This document shows, one piece after another, positions 1 to 6,319 of a stretch of 64,000 nt of DNA. The notes beneath the pieces were generated by a model. That model saw only the letters and a list, made by a program, of their open reading frames with translations, was not told the DNA's origin and ran no database searches. The position numbers and the translations under genes are program-made. Origin of the DNA: Actinomycetes bacterium (GTDB taxonomy: Bacteria > Actinomycetota > Acidimicrobiia > Acidimicrobiales > Acidimicrobiaceae); contig JAKARV010000001.1 of the NCBI GenBank assembly GCA_021819205.1, forward strand, positions 1 to 64,000, given 5' to 3'. How positions within the stretch are numbered: position 1 is the first letter of the stretch; each line of letters starts with the position of its first letter.

Positions 1-994
1 TCCGATCTAGTGGATCGTTGTAACGCTCGAAGTAATTCGCGCCGGGATCTTGATGGAACGTTTTGTTCGTCAAGAGGTGCCACGAGATCCCAAGGATGGA
101 GTGCGCTGTCGCAACGGTCGCGATGCTTGGCCCTCGGCTCCTCGAGATACGCCTGTAGTGCCCCCAAGGTAGGTACCCCTCGTTCTGGCGGCTGCCTCGG
201 AGCGAACCTCTTCAACCCGGGGGACGCGGCACACCTTTTCAAGACCGGTGTCAGCCATCCAAGCATCAATTCCGGCGTTGAGTTCAGCTATGGCGCGGTC
301 CAAGAAGTCGACGTGTGCAATGATGGCTCGACAGACGTTGCCGTGATGAGCATCGAAATGTCCATTCAACGCCTCTTCCAGCCCCCCGATCTTGGTCCGG
401 AGTCGTTGCCGGGCCATCCCGGCCAGTATGACGGGGTCGCGCTCGCCGCTGATCATGGCTTCGATCATGTCACGGGATGACTTGGACCAGACCGTCGAGG
501 CCACCGAGGTGAGTTTGATGCCGGCGTCTTGGAGTACCTTCTCCAATCGCTGCAGTGCCCGGGCCCGGGCGTCAATTTGAGTCTTTCGGTAGCGGGTGAG
601 TTCTCGCAGGGCCCGAATTGGCGGGGGTGGCACAAAGGAGGGGCGCACCATGCCGTGGGCGGCGACGTCGGCGAGCCACTGCGCCTCGGCGAGATCGGTC
701 TTTCGACCCGGAACGTTCTTCACATGGGCCGCGTTGCACAGCCACAGGTTGGTGAAGCGCCCCTCGAGGGCGTAGTAGACACTACTTCTAGTAGATGCCG
801 GTCGCCTCCATCACCACTGTCTGTACGTCGAAAGCCTCCGAGTACTGACGGAGTTCGTCCAATCCGCTCGTCGTTGTCGGAAGGATCCTCCTCTTCGTGT
901 CGTAAGAGCGGGAATCGGCACCAGGATCGATGCACGCAACGACCGTATCGCGATGCACATCGAGACCAGCAACTCCCACAAGTATTCGTTTCAC
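1..994 (-). pseudogene. Decayed IS110-family transposase (partial at left edge)
   Basis: On the minus strand a GTG at 994, preceded by AGGAGG, opens a protein beginning VKRILVGVAGLDVHRDTVVA, the RuvC-like N-terminus of IS110 (DEDD) transposases, and reaches MEATGIY near 790, where the frame closes. It resumes in another frame with VYYALEGRFTNLW, then NVPGRKTDLAEAQWLADVA, and continues to about 230. About 60 residues expected for the family (helix-hairpin-helix/catalytic Ser part) appear deleted. The tail continues in yet other frames: ARTRGTYLG, then ATAHSILGISWHLLT and GANYFERYNDP, which runs into the window edge. Several frameshifts plus a deletion mean the copy cannot make transposase. Family assignment is secure; the element's ends cannot be placed because the 3' side is outside the window. 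Confidence 0.85.
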
Positions 995-1224
995 CTCGCA
1001 CCTCCTCTGCCAAGGGGCCGCGATGTGGAACCAGAAATCAAGCGGAAGCTGGGATTCGTGCTCTGGGCGACAATAATCAGTTCCCAAGAATCCCGCACCA
1101 AACTTTTCACGTACTCATAGGTACAAGCGGGGTCGGTGACCGAGCATCGCGGCCAGCTCCAGCATTTCATTCATCGTGAGTGGCTGTCAGCAGCCACGGC
1201 AACTTTTCGCATGAAGGGTCTAGC

Positions 1225-2463
1225 TTAGGCGCAATGCACGCAACTGAGCTTGATCGACGAGTCCATGTTCCCGGCTAGATCGAGCAGCTTGGACGCGCTC
1301 TGGCTCCAAGTGAAGAGGTCGGCGGTCGCAGCCGCCTGCTGACCCATCCTCCTGAGAAGGACCGGGCTCCGAAGCAATTTTTCAATGGCTGCCGCAAAGC
1401 CGCCGGCAGTTCGCTCGCCAACCAGCAGGCCGGTGGTTCCGTCATGGACGACCGAGCGTAACCCGCCTACATCACTCGCAACGACCGGAGTGCCGCAGGC
1501 GCTTGCTTCCAGCGCTACCAGTCCGAAGGACTCGCTCTCGGAGGGGACTATCGCGATGTCTGCAGCCCGGTAGTAGGTGGAGAGCAACTCATGGGGTTGG
1601 GGTGGAACTAGGTGAACCTGATCCTCGATACCGTACCGGGATATGAGGTCGTTGATGCGTGACACTTCGGTCTGGCCATCTTCGCCCGATGGACCGCCAA
1701 CGATGACGATGTGCGCCTGGAGGCCGCGGTCTACTTTCGCGACTGCCTCAACGGCGAGAGATGTTCCCTTGAGGCTCTGGATTCTCCCGGCGTAGATGAT
1801 CAGCGGGAAAGCGCCCGGAAGTCCGATCGCCGCGCGAGCTATCTGCTTCTCGCCAGGTGCAAAAAAGGCCCGGTCAATGCCGGGAGGCACCTCGACGAGT
1901 TGGGCCGTGTCGGCTCCGTAATATTTGGTAAGCCAGCCAGCTTCATCGGGACCGGAGACCAGCACGGCATCGGAGCAGCCGAGGATTCGCTGCTCCTGGT
2001 GGATCCGGAGCGCCGAGAGGTCGCCGTGAGATCTTCCAAAGGCTTGCTTGGCACGCTCAAGCGTGTGAAACGTTGTCACCATCGGGATGCCAAAGTCGTG
2101 CTTCAAGGTGTGGGCGGCCATCCCGGAGAGCCAGTAGTTGGCGTGTACGGCGTCGTAGGCGTAGGAAGCGCCCGCTACCTTCTCAACGAGCTGGTCGGCG
2201 AAGTCCTTGATGCCGGCGTAGCTTTCAGCGGGGGAGATCCTTCCGTACCCCGCTGCCGGGATCGAGTGGACGCGGAGTCCCGGCTCTACCATCCTGATCT
2301 CCGGCTCATCCGGGTCGATGCGCCGGGTGAAGATGTCGCACTCGGCGCCCTGCCGCGCAGCATGCGAGGCCATACTGCGTACGTAGACGTTCATCCCACC
2401 GTCGGACCCGGATCCGGGGACAGAGAGGGGGGAGGCGTGGTACGAAATTATTGCCAACCTCAA
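1225..2463 (-). CDS. mshA: D-inositol-3-phosphate glycosyltransferase, MshA-like
   Basis: A 412-residue GT4 glycosyltransferase. MshA transfers N-acetylglucosamine from UDP-GlcNAc to 1L-myo-inositol-1-phosphate, the first committed step of mycothiol synthesis in the cytosol. The N-terminus MRLAIISYHASPL, followed by GSGSDGGMNVYVR and DIFTRR, matches the MshA nucleotide/acceptor region, and the C-terminal half has the GT-B donor motif ESESFGLVALEASACGTPVV (the E-x7-E type). The start is a TTG at 2463 with GGAGG upstream. It lies downstream of, and on the same strand as, the RsiG-like gene with about 90 bp between. Other GT4 enzymes such as sucrose-phosphate synthase relatives look similar, but the N-terminal signature favours MshA. 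No other mycothiol genes are in the window. Confidence 0.82.
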   Translation of the reverse strand: MRLAIISYHASPLSVPGSGSDGGMNVYVRSMASHAARQGAECDIFTRRIDPDEPEIRMVEPGLRVHSIPAAGYGRISPAESYAGIKDFADQLVEKVAGASYAYDAVHANYWLSGMAAHTLKHDFGIPMVTTFHTLERAKQAFGRSHGDLSALRIHQEQRILGCSDAVLVSGPDEAGWLTKYYGADTAQLVEVPPGIDRAFFAPGEKQIARAAIGLPGAFPLIIYAGRIQSLKGTSLAVEAVAKVDRGLQAHIVIVGGPSGEDGQTEVSRINDLISRYGIEDQVHLVPPQPHELLSTYYRAADIAIVPSESESFGLVALEASACGTPVVASDVGGLRSVVHDGTTGLLVGERTAGGFAAAIEKLLRSPVLLRRMGQQAAATADLFTWSQSASKLLDLAGNMDSSIKLSCVHCA

Positions 2464-2552
2464 CCTGCGGGGCCTCCAAAACGTTGTACTTGCAACAAGA
2501 CTAACGCGGGAATTCCGGAATTTCTTCCGTGGAAGAGGCGCCGGTTGCGCAC

Positions 2553-3047
2553 CTAGGCGCCGGCTGCGCCCTCCTTGTACCGGCGCACTAGCTCCGCTCC
2601 AAGTTTGTCCAGCCGTTCGTGGATCTGATGGCGGAGGCGGGAAATCCCGCGCTCCCCCTCCTCCAAGGACTGGCGGTAACTCGACAGTTGGGCGGTGTCG
2701 AGCAGGTCGAGGGAGTGGCTGCGATCCTGGCCGATTAGGTTGCGGAGGTACTCGTCGGCGACCTCCGCATCGTCATCGCTGAGATCTACGTCGACGAAGC
2801 GTGCCGCAATATCGGGGTGGTTTTGGTTCGGTGCCACGATCGCGGTAATGGCCTCCGGCGAAGCTGGTGTACGGTTGTCGACGATGTCGAGTCGCGTCTG
2901 CACCAGCCTGCGTGAGTAGGAGATCAGGTTTTCGAGCCGCCGACCCTGGTTCCGGTAATCGCGAAGATTGTCGACATCAAGCGCCGACATATCGGAGTCA
3001 TCAACTGCGTCGAGCCACTTACTGATCTCTATCTGCAGATCGCGCAT
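2553..3047 (-). CDS. RsiG-like anti-sigma protein with c-di-GMP-binding helices
   Basis: A 164-residue, highly charged, predicted helical protein. The RsiG anti-sigma factors of Streptomyces and relatives bind cyclic di-GMP through a helical motif E(X)3S(X)2R(X)3Q(X)3D, present in one or two copies. Here E39-S43-R46-Q50-D54 (within RRLENLISYSRRLVQTRLD) fits this spacing exactly. A second helix near the C-terminus has E132-S136-R139-H143-D147 (in ERGISRLRHQIHERLD), the same spacing with His for Gln. Between them is an acidic stretch VDVDLSDDDAEVADEYL. The ATG at 3047 overlaps the sodX stop (TGATG), so translation is probably coupled; a TTG at 3050 is an alternative. No WhiG-type sigma gene lies in the window, so the target is unknown. 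The motif is seen directly; anti-sigma function is inferred. Confidence 0.7.
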   Translation of the reverse strand: MRDLQIEISKWLDAVDDSDMSALDVDNLRDYRNQGRRLENLISYSRRLVQTRLDIVDNRTPASPEAITAIVAPNQNHPDIAARFVDVDLSDDDAEVADEYLRNLIGQDRSHSLDLLDTAQLSSYRQSLEEGERGISRLRHQIHERLDKLGAELVRRYKEGAAGA

Positions 3048-3463
3048 CAACCACCCCTAGGTTCCAGAACGCCACCTTTACTATATCGGTTCGAAATGCG
3101 GCCAGCGCGGGTGGGGGGAGAGTACCGGTAGCAGATCCGCCCAATAACGTGTCTGCGATCGACCCAGCCGAACACTCGGCTATCCGTCGATCTCCCGGTA
3201 TTGTCACCCAGAAGGTAGATGAGGTTTCCTTCTACGGCTGCTGCCCGCTTGACTAGCTTCCGCGTGGGATCTCTGGGATCGTAGGCCACTACGGCATCTC
3301 CCGGGCGGATTCGGGATGTAAGCAGGACGAGCAGCCGGTCTCCGGCGGAGATTGCCGGCTCCATCGAGGAGCCCTCGACCTTGATGCGGGAGAGTTTGCT
3401 CGCAGTTGCAAGCGTTGCCGAACTAATCGAGGCGATGAGCCAAATCTTCAAGCACCCTCGCAT
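3047..3463 (-). CDS. sodX: Nickel-type superoxide dismutase maturation protease (S26 family)
   Basis: A small signal-peptidase-like (S26) serine protease of 138 residues. An N-terminal hydrophobic segment (residues 5-21) is followed by the Ser box VEGSSMEP (catalytic Ser33), GDRLLV, and the Lys box KLVKRAAA (Lys72). The C-terminal LLGDN..STDSRVFGWV..HVIGRI is the S26 signature as it appears in SodX. SodX removes the short propeptide of NiSOD so that the His1 amine can bind nickel. The adjacent divergent sodN supports this strongly. The frame is open further upstream to 3613, into sodN; I prefer ATG 3463 because the open extension overlaps the sodN start and a TATAGT box sits about 10 nt before this ATG, suggesting an almost leaderless transcript. 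Confidence 0.8.
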   Translation of the reverse strand: MRGCLKIWLIASISSATLATASKLSRIKVEGSSMEPAISAGDRLLVLLTSRIRPGDAVVAYDPRDPTRKLVKRAAAVEGNLIYLLGDNTGRSTDSRVFGWVDRRHVIGRICYRYSPPTRAGRISNRYSKGGVLEPRGG

Positions 3464-3558
3464 AGACTCCAACACTATACGGATTAGGACCGGATACATC
3501 GCAAGCATCGTGGCTGCTACCAGGTGCTTCGGTGCCGAGAGGAAGGATAAAGAGGACA

Positions 3559-3969
3559 GTGATAGCACAGATAATTCGGTTAATTGATCGGGTAGCCAAG
3601 CCCGGGGTCGCATCGGCGCATTGCGATCTCCCGTGCGGCGTTTACGATCCGGCTCAGGCTCGGGTCGAGGCTGAGTCGGTGAAGGCGATCATGGAGAAGT
3701 ACAATGCTTCGGACGACCAGTATTTCCGGGACCGGGCGGTAATTATCAAAGAACAGCGGGCAGCTGAAGTAAACCATCATCTCGACATTCTCTGGTACCA
3801 GTACTTCCAGCCGGCTCACCTTGAGAAGTACCCGCAGCTGCACGAGCTGTTCTGGTCTTCGAAGAAGCTGACCTCCCAGGCTAAGCGGAGCAACGACGTC
3901 GCCATCGCGGATCAGCTGCTCTCCTCGATTAACCAGATTGCCGAGATCTTCTGGGAGACCAAGAAGTAG
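3559..3969 (+). CDS. sodN: Nickel superoxide dismutase (NiSOD) precursor
   Basis: The precursor carries the nickel hook HCDLPCGVYDP, in which the mature His1, Cys2 and Cys6 bind Ni. Starting at GTG 3559 (AGAGG just upstream) gives a 136-residue precursor: a 20-residue propeptide ending GVASA, then the hook at His21-Cys22-Cys26, and a mature chain of 116 residues, close to the Streptomyces enzyme. The rest (RVEAESVKAIMEKY, QYFRDRAVIIKEQRA, HHLDILWYQYF) is the four-helix bundle. An in-frame GTG at 3532 is possible but has a poorer ribosome site. The enzyme disproportionates superoxide in the cytosol and assembles as a hexamer. Divergent from sodX, with about 95 bp between chosen starts. NiSOD expression commonly responds to nickel through a Nur-type repressor; I see no clear Nur box. 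Confidence 0.93.
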   Translation: MIAQIIRLIDRVAKPGVASAHCDLPCGVYDPAQARVEAESVKAIMEKYNASDDQYFRDRAVIIKEQRAAEVNHHLDILWYQYFQPAHLEKYPQLHELFWSSKKLTSQAKRSNDVAIADQLLSSINQIAEIFWETKK

Positions 3970-4012
3970 CCGGGCAACGTTTCGGCGGGCATGTGACATC
4001 ATGCTTGCCGTC

Positions 4013-4088
4013 GGGCCGCTAGCTCATCCGGTAGAGCAGGGGACTTTTAATCCCAAGGTGCAGGGTTCGAGACCCTGGCGGCCCACCA
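4013..4088 (+). tRNA. tRNA-Lys (anticodon TTT), CCA encoded
   Basis: The acceptor arm GGGCCGC pairs with GCGGCCC, followed by discriminator A and an encoded CCA at 4086-4088. The D arm TAGCTCATCCGGTAGAGCA, an anticodon loop CTTTTAA reading TTT, and a T arm with GGGTTCGAGACCC complete a full cloverleaf. An accessory patch with toxin-antitoxin genes begins directly after it, which makes it a possible integration target, although I found no second copy of its 3' end within the next few kilobases. Confidence 0.96.
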
Positions 4089-4243
4089 GTTCCGAGGGTT
4101 GATTCTCTTGTGTTGCTTTCCATGTCGACATCGGTTCCTCCAGTGTTGCGGGCTTGCTCTTCGAGCGGTATCAGCAATCTGGGCGGGCGAGGCAGGAAGC
4201 TTCGTGGTACTGTTCTGCCCGACGGACTCGGTATCGTGGACGT

Positions 4244-4489
4244 ATGTTGCCTGGCAGGATTTTCGTGGAGATCGACGCAGAGTTGGTCGAGCGCGCTAGC
4301 AAGGCTGGAGCGCCTACCGGACGTGGCGCCGACGCTGTAGCGGAAGACGCCTTGCGGGCGTTTCTCGGAGCCGAGGTTGTCGACCTAGTGAGGGCCCGCA
4401 ACCAAGGCGTCGATCCGGAGGAGATCGCTGCGCTTGGTCTATCCGAGCTGAAGGCCTGGCGAGCTGAGCAGCAGCACACCGCACTGTAG
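4244..4489 (+). CDS. Putative antitoxin paired with PIN-domain toxin
   Basis: An 81-residue protein starting MLPGRIFVEIDAELVERAS. The N-terminus resembles a DNA-binding beta-strand/helix segment of small type II antitoxins and the C-terminal half is charged and helical (LVRARNQGVDPEEIAALGLSELKAWRAEQQ), as expected for the toxin-neutralising arm. The only strong argument for function is position: its stop at 4489 is 9 nt before a PIN-domain toxin frame (4498), the usual antitoxin-then-toxin order. The ATG at 4244 is chosen because the upstream extension of the frame reads into sequence with no protein character. No family name can be assigned with confidence. Confidence 0.55.
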   Translation: MLPGRIFVEIDAELVERASKAGAPTGRGADAVAEDALRAFLGAEVVDLVRARNQGVDPEEIAALGLSELKAWRAEQQHTAL

Positions 4490-4497
4490 CCCACTCG

Positions 4498-4929
4498 GTG
4501 GTCTTGCTTGTCATTGACCCTAACGTCTTTGTCGCAGGGTTAATCGCTCGGGGGGCTCCGGCCGAAGTTGTCGACCTGGTGCGCTACGGCTAAGTTCGAG
4601 CCGTCTCGTGTCCCCACCTGCTGGCGGAACTGGAGGGTGTGGTGCGCCGCCCCAGTTTTGGCCGCTATGTCGACACTGGCGAGGTCGGTTCCTACCTCGA
4701 ATTGCTTCGTAGTGTCACCTTCCATCAACCCGATCCGATGCGTATTGACGACATCGAGTGTCGTGATCCGGCTGATGCCTACCTGATTGCACTTGCTCGT
4801 CAAACAGGAGCAGACGCTGTGGTCTCAGGCGACCGCGATCTTACCGAGCTTGATGCACTCCAGCCACCCGTGCTGACTCCAGCTGGCGCACTCGACCGTT
4901 GGGATTCCGTGCCTCGACAACCCCTCTAG
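4498..4929 (+). pseudogene. PIN-domain toxin (VapC-like) interrupted by in-frame stop
   Basis: Read from GTG 4498, the frame gives VVLLVIDPNVFVAGLIARGA, the first PIN-domain strand with its acidic metal ligand. It then meets TAA at 4591-4593 in the same frame and continues without shift as VRAVSCPHLLAELEGVVRR, RDPADAYLIALARQTGADAV and VSGDRDL, the remaining acidic residues of the ribonuclease site. It ends at 4929. This is the COG1569-type putative PIN toxin family, about 143 residues. One premature stop at codon 32 is the only visible lesion, so this is either a recent pseudogene, a sequencing error, or read-through. PIN toxins cleave RNA; with the stop, the downstream fragment lacks the first catalytic Asp. 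Confidence 0.75.
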
Positions 4930-4950
4930 GCGGTAGGCGGCACCCTTACG

Positions 4951-5370
4951 ATGGTCTTTTCCGGACCGAAGAGCAGGGAACGTCAAGTACACCGAGCGCT
5001 CCAGGCAGCTGGCTTCGTCACTCAGCGAACCTTGGGCACGGAGGAGCACCCCAGCCTGGCATGGGTGCAGGCACTCTGCCACGGTGGCGACCACCCTGCA
5101 GACGGGTTCCAGCGTGACAGGCTGGATCGAGCGCAAGCGGTCGGAGCTGGAGAGGGATACCGACTCCGTCAGAACGGTGTAGTGATCGCTGGACCCTCCC
5201 AATTTCGGGTCGTACGCCACCGAGCCAACGGAAAGGAACTGTTCCGGCTGATTAGTGATGATTCGGATCAAGCAGTTGAGCAGCTTTCCCGCCAACTTGG
5301 GATCCCAAGCGAGGACTTGGCGCTCGAAGAGGTGCCTGGGTTATGGGATATTCCTGGAGGCACTCAGTAG
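4951..5370 (+). CDS. Hypothetical protein between two toxin-antitoxin modules
   Basis: A 139-residue open frame starting MVFSGPKSRERQVHRALQAA and ending with an acidic tail SEDLALEEVPGLWDIPGG. I do not recognise a family. The middle part is rich in Gly, His, Arg and Gln and looks less protein-like than the ends, so this could be a degraded gene. The last third (FRVVRHRANGKELFRLISDD) looks like a beta-strand pair followed by a helix. It sits 21 bp after the broken PIN toxin and 45 bp before the CcdA-like antitoxin, same strand. An open frame on the opposite strand (4825-5295) looks less convincing. Confidence 0.35.
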   Translation: MVFSGPKSRERQVHRALQAAGFVTQRTLGTEEHPSLAWVQALCHGGDHPADGFQRDRLDRAQAVGAGEGYRLRQNGVVIAGPSQFRVVRHRANGKELFRLISDDSDQAVEQLSRQLGIPSEDLALEEVPGLWDIPGGTQ

Positions 5371-5415
5371 TTCCAATTTTGAGGATTTCACGATGCTAGC
5401 AGAATTTGCATCGGA

Positions 5416-5643
5416 ATGCGCAAGCGTATTTGTATGGCATCCCTGAGGACAACCTTTACACTGGACGAGGATTTGGCCGAGCGGGCTCGGCAGCTAGGTG
5501 TCAACGTTTCGGCTGCTGCCCGTCAGGGTGTTGCCGATGCGGTACGCGCTTCGCTTGAAAAGGCTGATCGAGATGCGTACCTCAAAGATCCCGAGCGCAC
5601 GGACCCCGCTTGGTCCGACGCTGAAGCATGGGGTAAACCATGA
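5416..5643 (+). CDS. CcdA-like type II antitoxin
   Basis: A 75-residue protein whose core SLRTTFTLDEDLAERARQLG is a ribbon-helix-helix DNA-binding segment, followed by VNVSAAARQGVADAVRASLE and the acidic, aromatic tail DPERTDPAWSDAEAWGKP typical of CcdA/MazE-type antitoxins that wrap around their toxin. Its stop overlaps the start of the MazF-like gene (ATGA at 5640), which is the classic coupled arrangement. The start could be ATG 5416 or ATG 5434; neither has a strong ribosome site. The protein is expected to repress its own promoter together with the toxin. Confidence 0.8.
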   Translation: MRKRICMASLRTTFTLDEDLAERARQLGVNVSAAARQGVADAVRASLEKADRDAYLKDPERTDPAWSDAEAWGKP

Positions 5644-5948
5644 GACGTGGCGAACTGTGGTTGGCTGAAGTTGGCGGCAAGAAGCGGCCGGTGTTGGTGC
5701 TCACCCGGTCCGGAGTGTTGAGCGTTCGAAGTTTCGTCACGATTGCCGAGGTCACTACATCCATTCGTGGTCTTAGCGTTGAAGTCGAACTTGACCATCG
5801 TGCAATCGGGCTAGATCGTCCCTCGGCAATCAACTGCGACGGCTTGCACACCATCGATCGAGCTTTACTCGTGGGTCCAGTTGGCGAGGTCGGCAGCGAA
5901 GTCATGCGGAGAGTCTGCCTTGCTGTCAGCTATGCCCTAGGCTGCTGA
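5640..5948 (+). CDS. MazF/PemK-type mRNA interferase toxin
   Basis: A 102-residue PemK/MazF-fold toxin. The start MRRGELWLAEVGGKKRPVLV is the family signature (RGE..W.....G.KRPV), followed by VRSFVTIAEVTTSIRGL and CDGLHTIDRALL, which fit the second and third conserved blocks (T/S for substrate contact and the N/D-G-L strand). MazF toxins cleave single-stranded mRNA at short sequence motifs and are held inactive by their antitoxin. ATG 5640 overlaps the antitoxin stop. The toxin looks intact. It is the last gene of the accessory patch. Confidence 0.85.
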   Translation: MRRGELWLAEVGGKKRPVLVLTRSGVLSVRSFVTIAEVTTSIRGLSVEVELDHRAIGLDRPSAINCDGLHTIDRALLVGPVGEVGSEVMRRVCLAVSYALGC

Positions 5949-6319
5949 CAGGTTGAGATGGCCTCTGACAAGGGTCGCTGATGCACGGTTGCACGAAAAG
6001 GCGGTCCAGCGTTCCTCGTCCTGTCGTTTGGCCTAGTTGGGTTTGGCCCAATATTTCTGTATCCAAAGCGACTTCTCTGCTTCGAGTAGGTTGACTATTT
6101 CGAATCTTTGGACCGCTGAGGCGACAGTAAAGCGTCCACTTGGGCCGGAAGGGTGTTAGCTCAGGCGTGGCGCTCTCATCAGTCATTAACATGAGTAAAT
6201 ATGAGCTGCGAGTTGTTGCGCCATGCCGCCGGCTTGGTGGTGCGAGAATCAAAAGAATGGCAAGGCAGTCGGCGATTGTCCCGGAGGGAATTGAGTTGGC
6301 AGCTGGCGGATAGGGATTA
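5949..6319 (+). other. Intergenic stretch before cobA-hemD
   Basis: A 370-bp stretch without a convincing gene and visibly more AT-rich than its neighbours around 6020-6230. The only sense-strand open frame I noted is a 40-codon one (ATG 6191 to TAG 6311-6313) ending PEGIELAAGG, just 6 nt before the cobA-hemD start; it may be a leader, a remnant or chance. The usual upstream partners hemA and hemC are absent. Confidence 0.4.

Noticed and set aside
1088-1224. Short minus-strand peptide starting MNEMLELAAMLGHRPR
   Set aside because: Only 18 codons with no context supporting it; likely chance or debris next to the decayed IS110.
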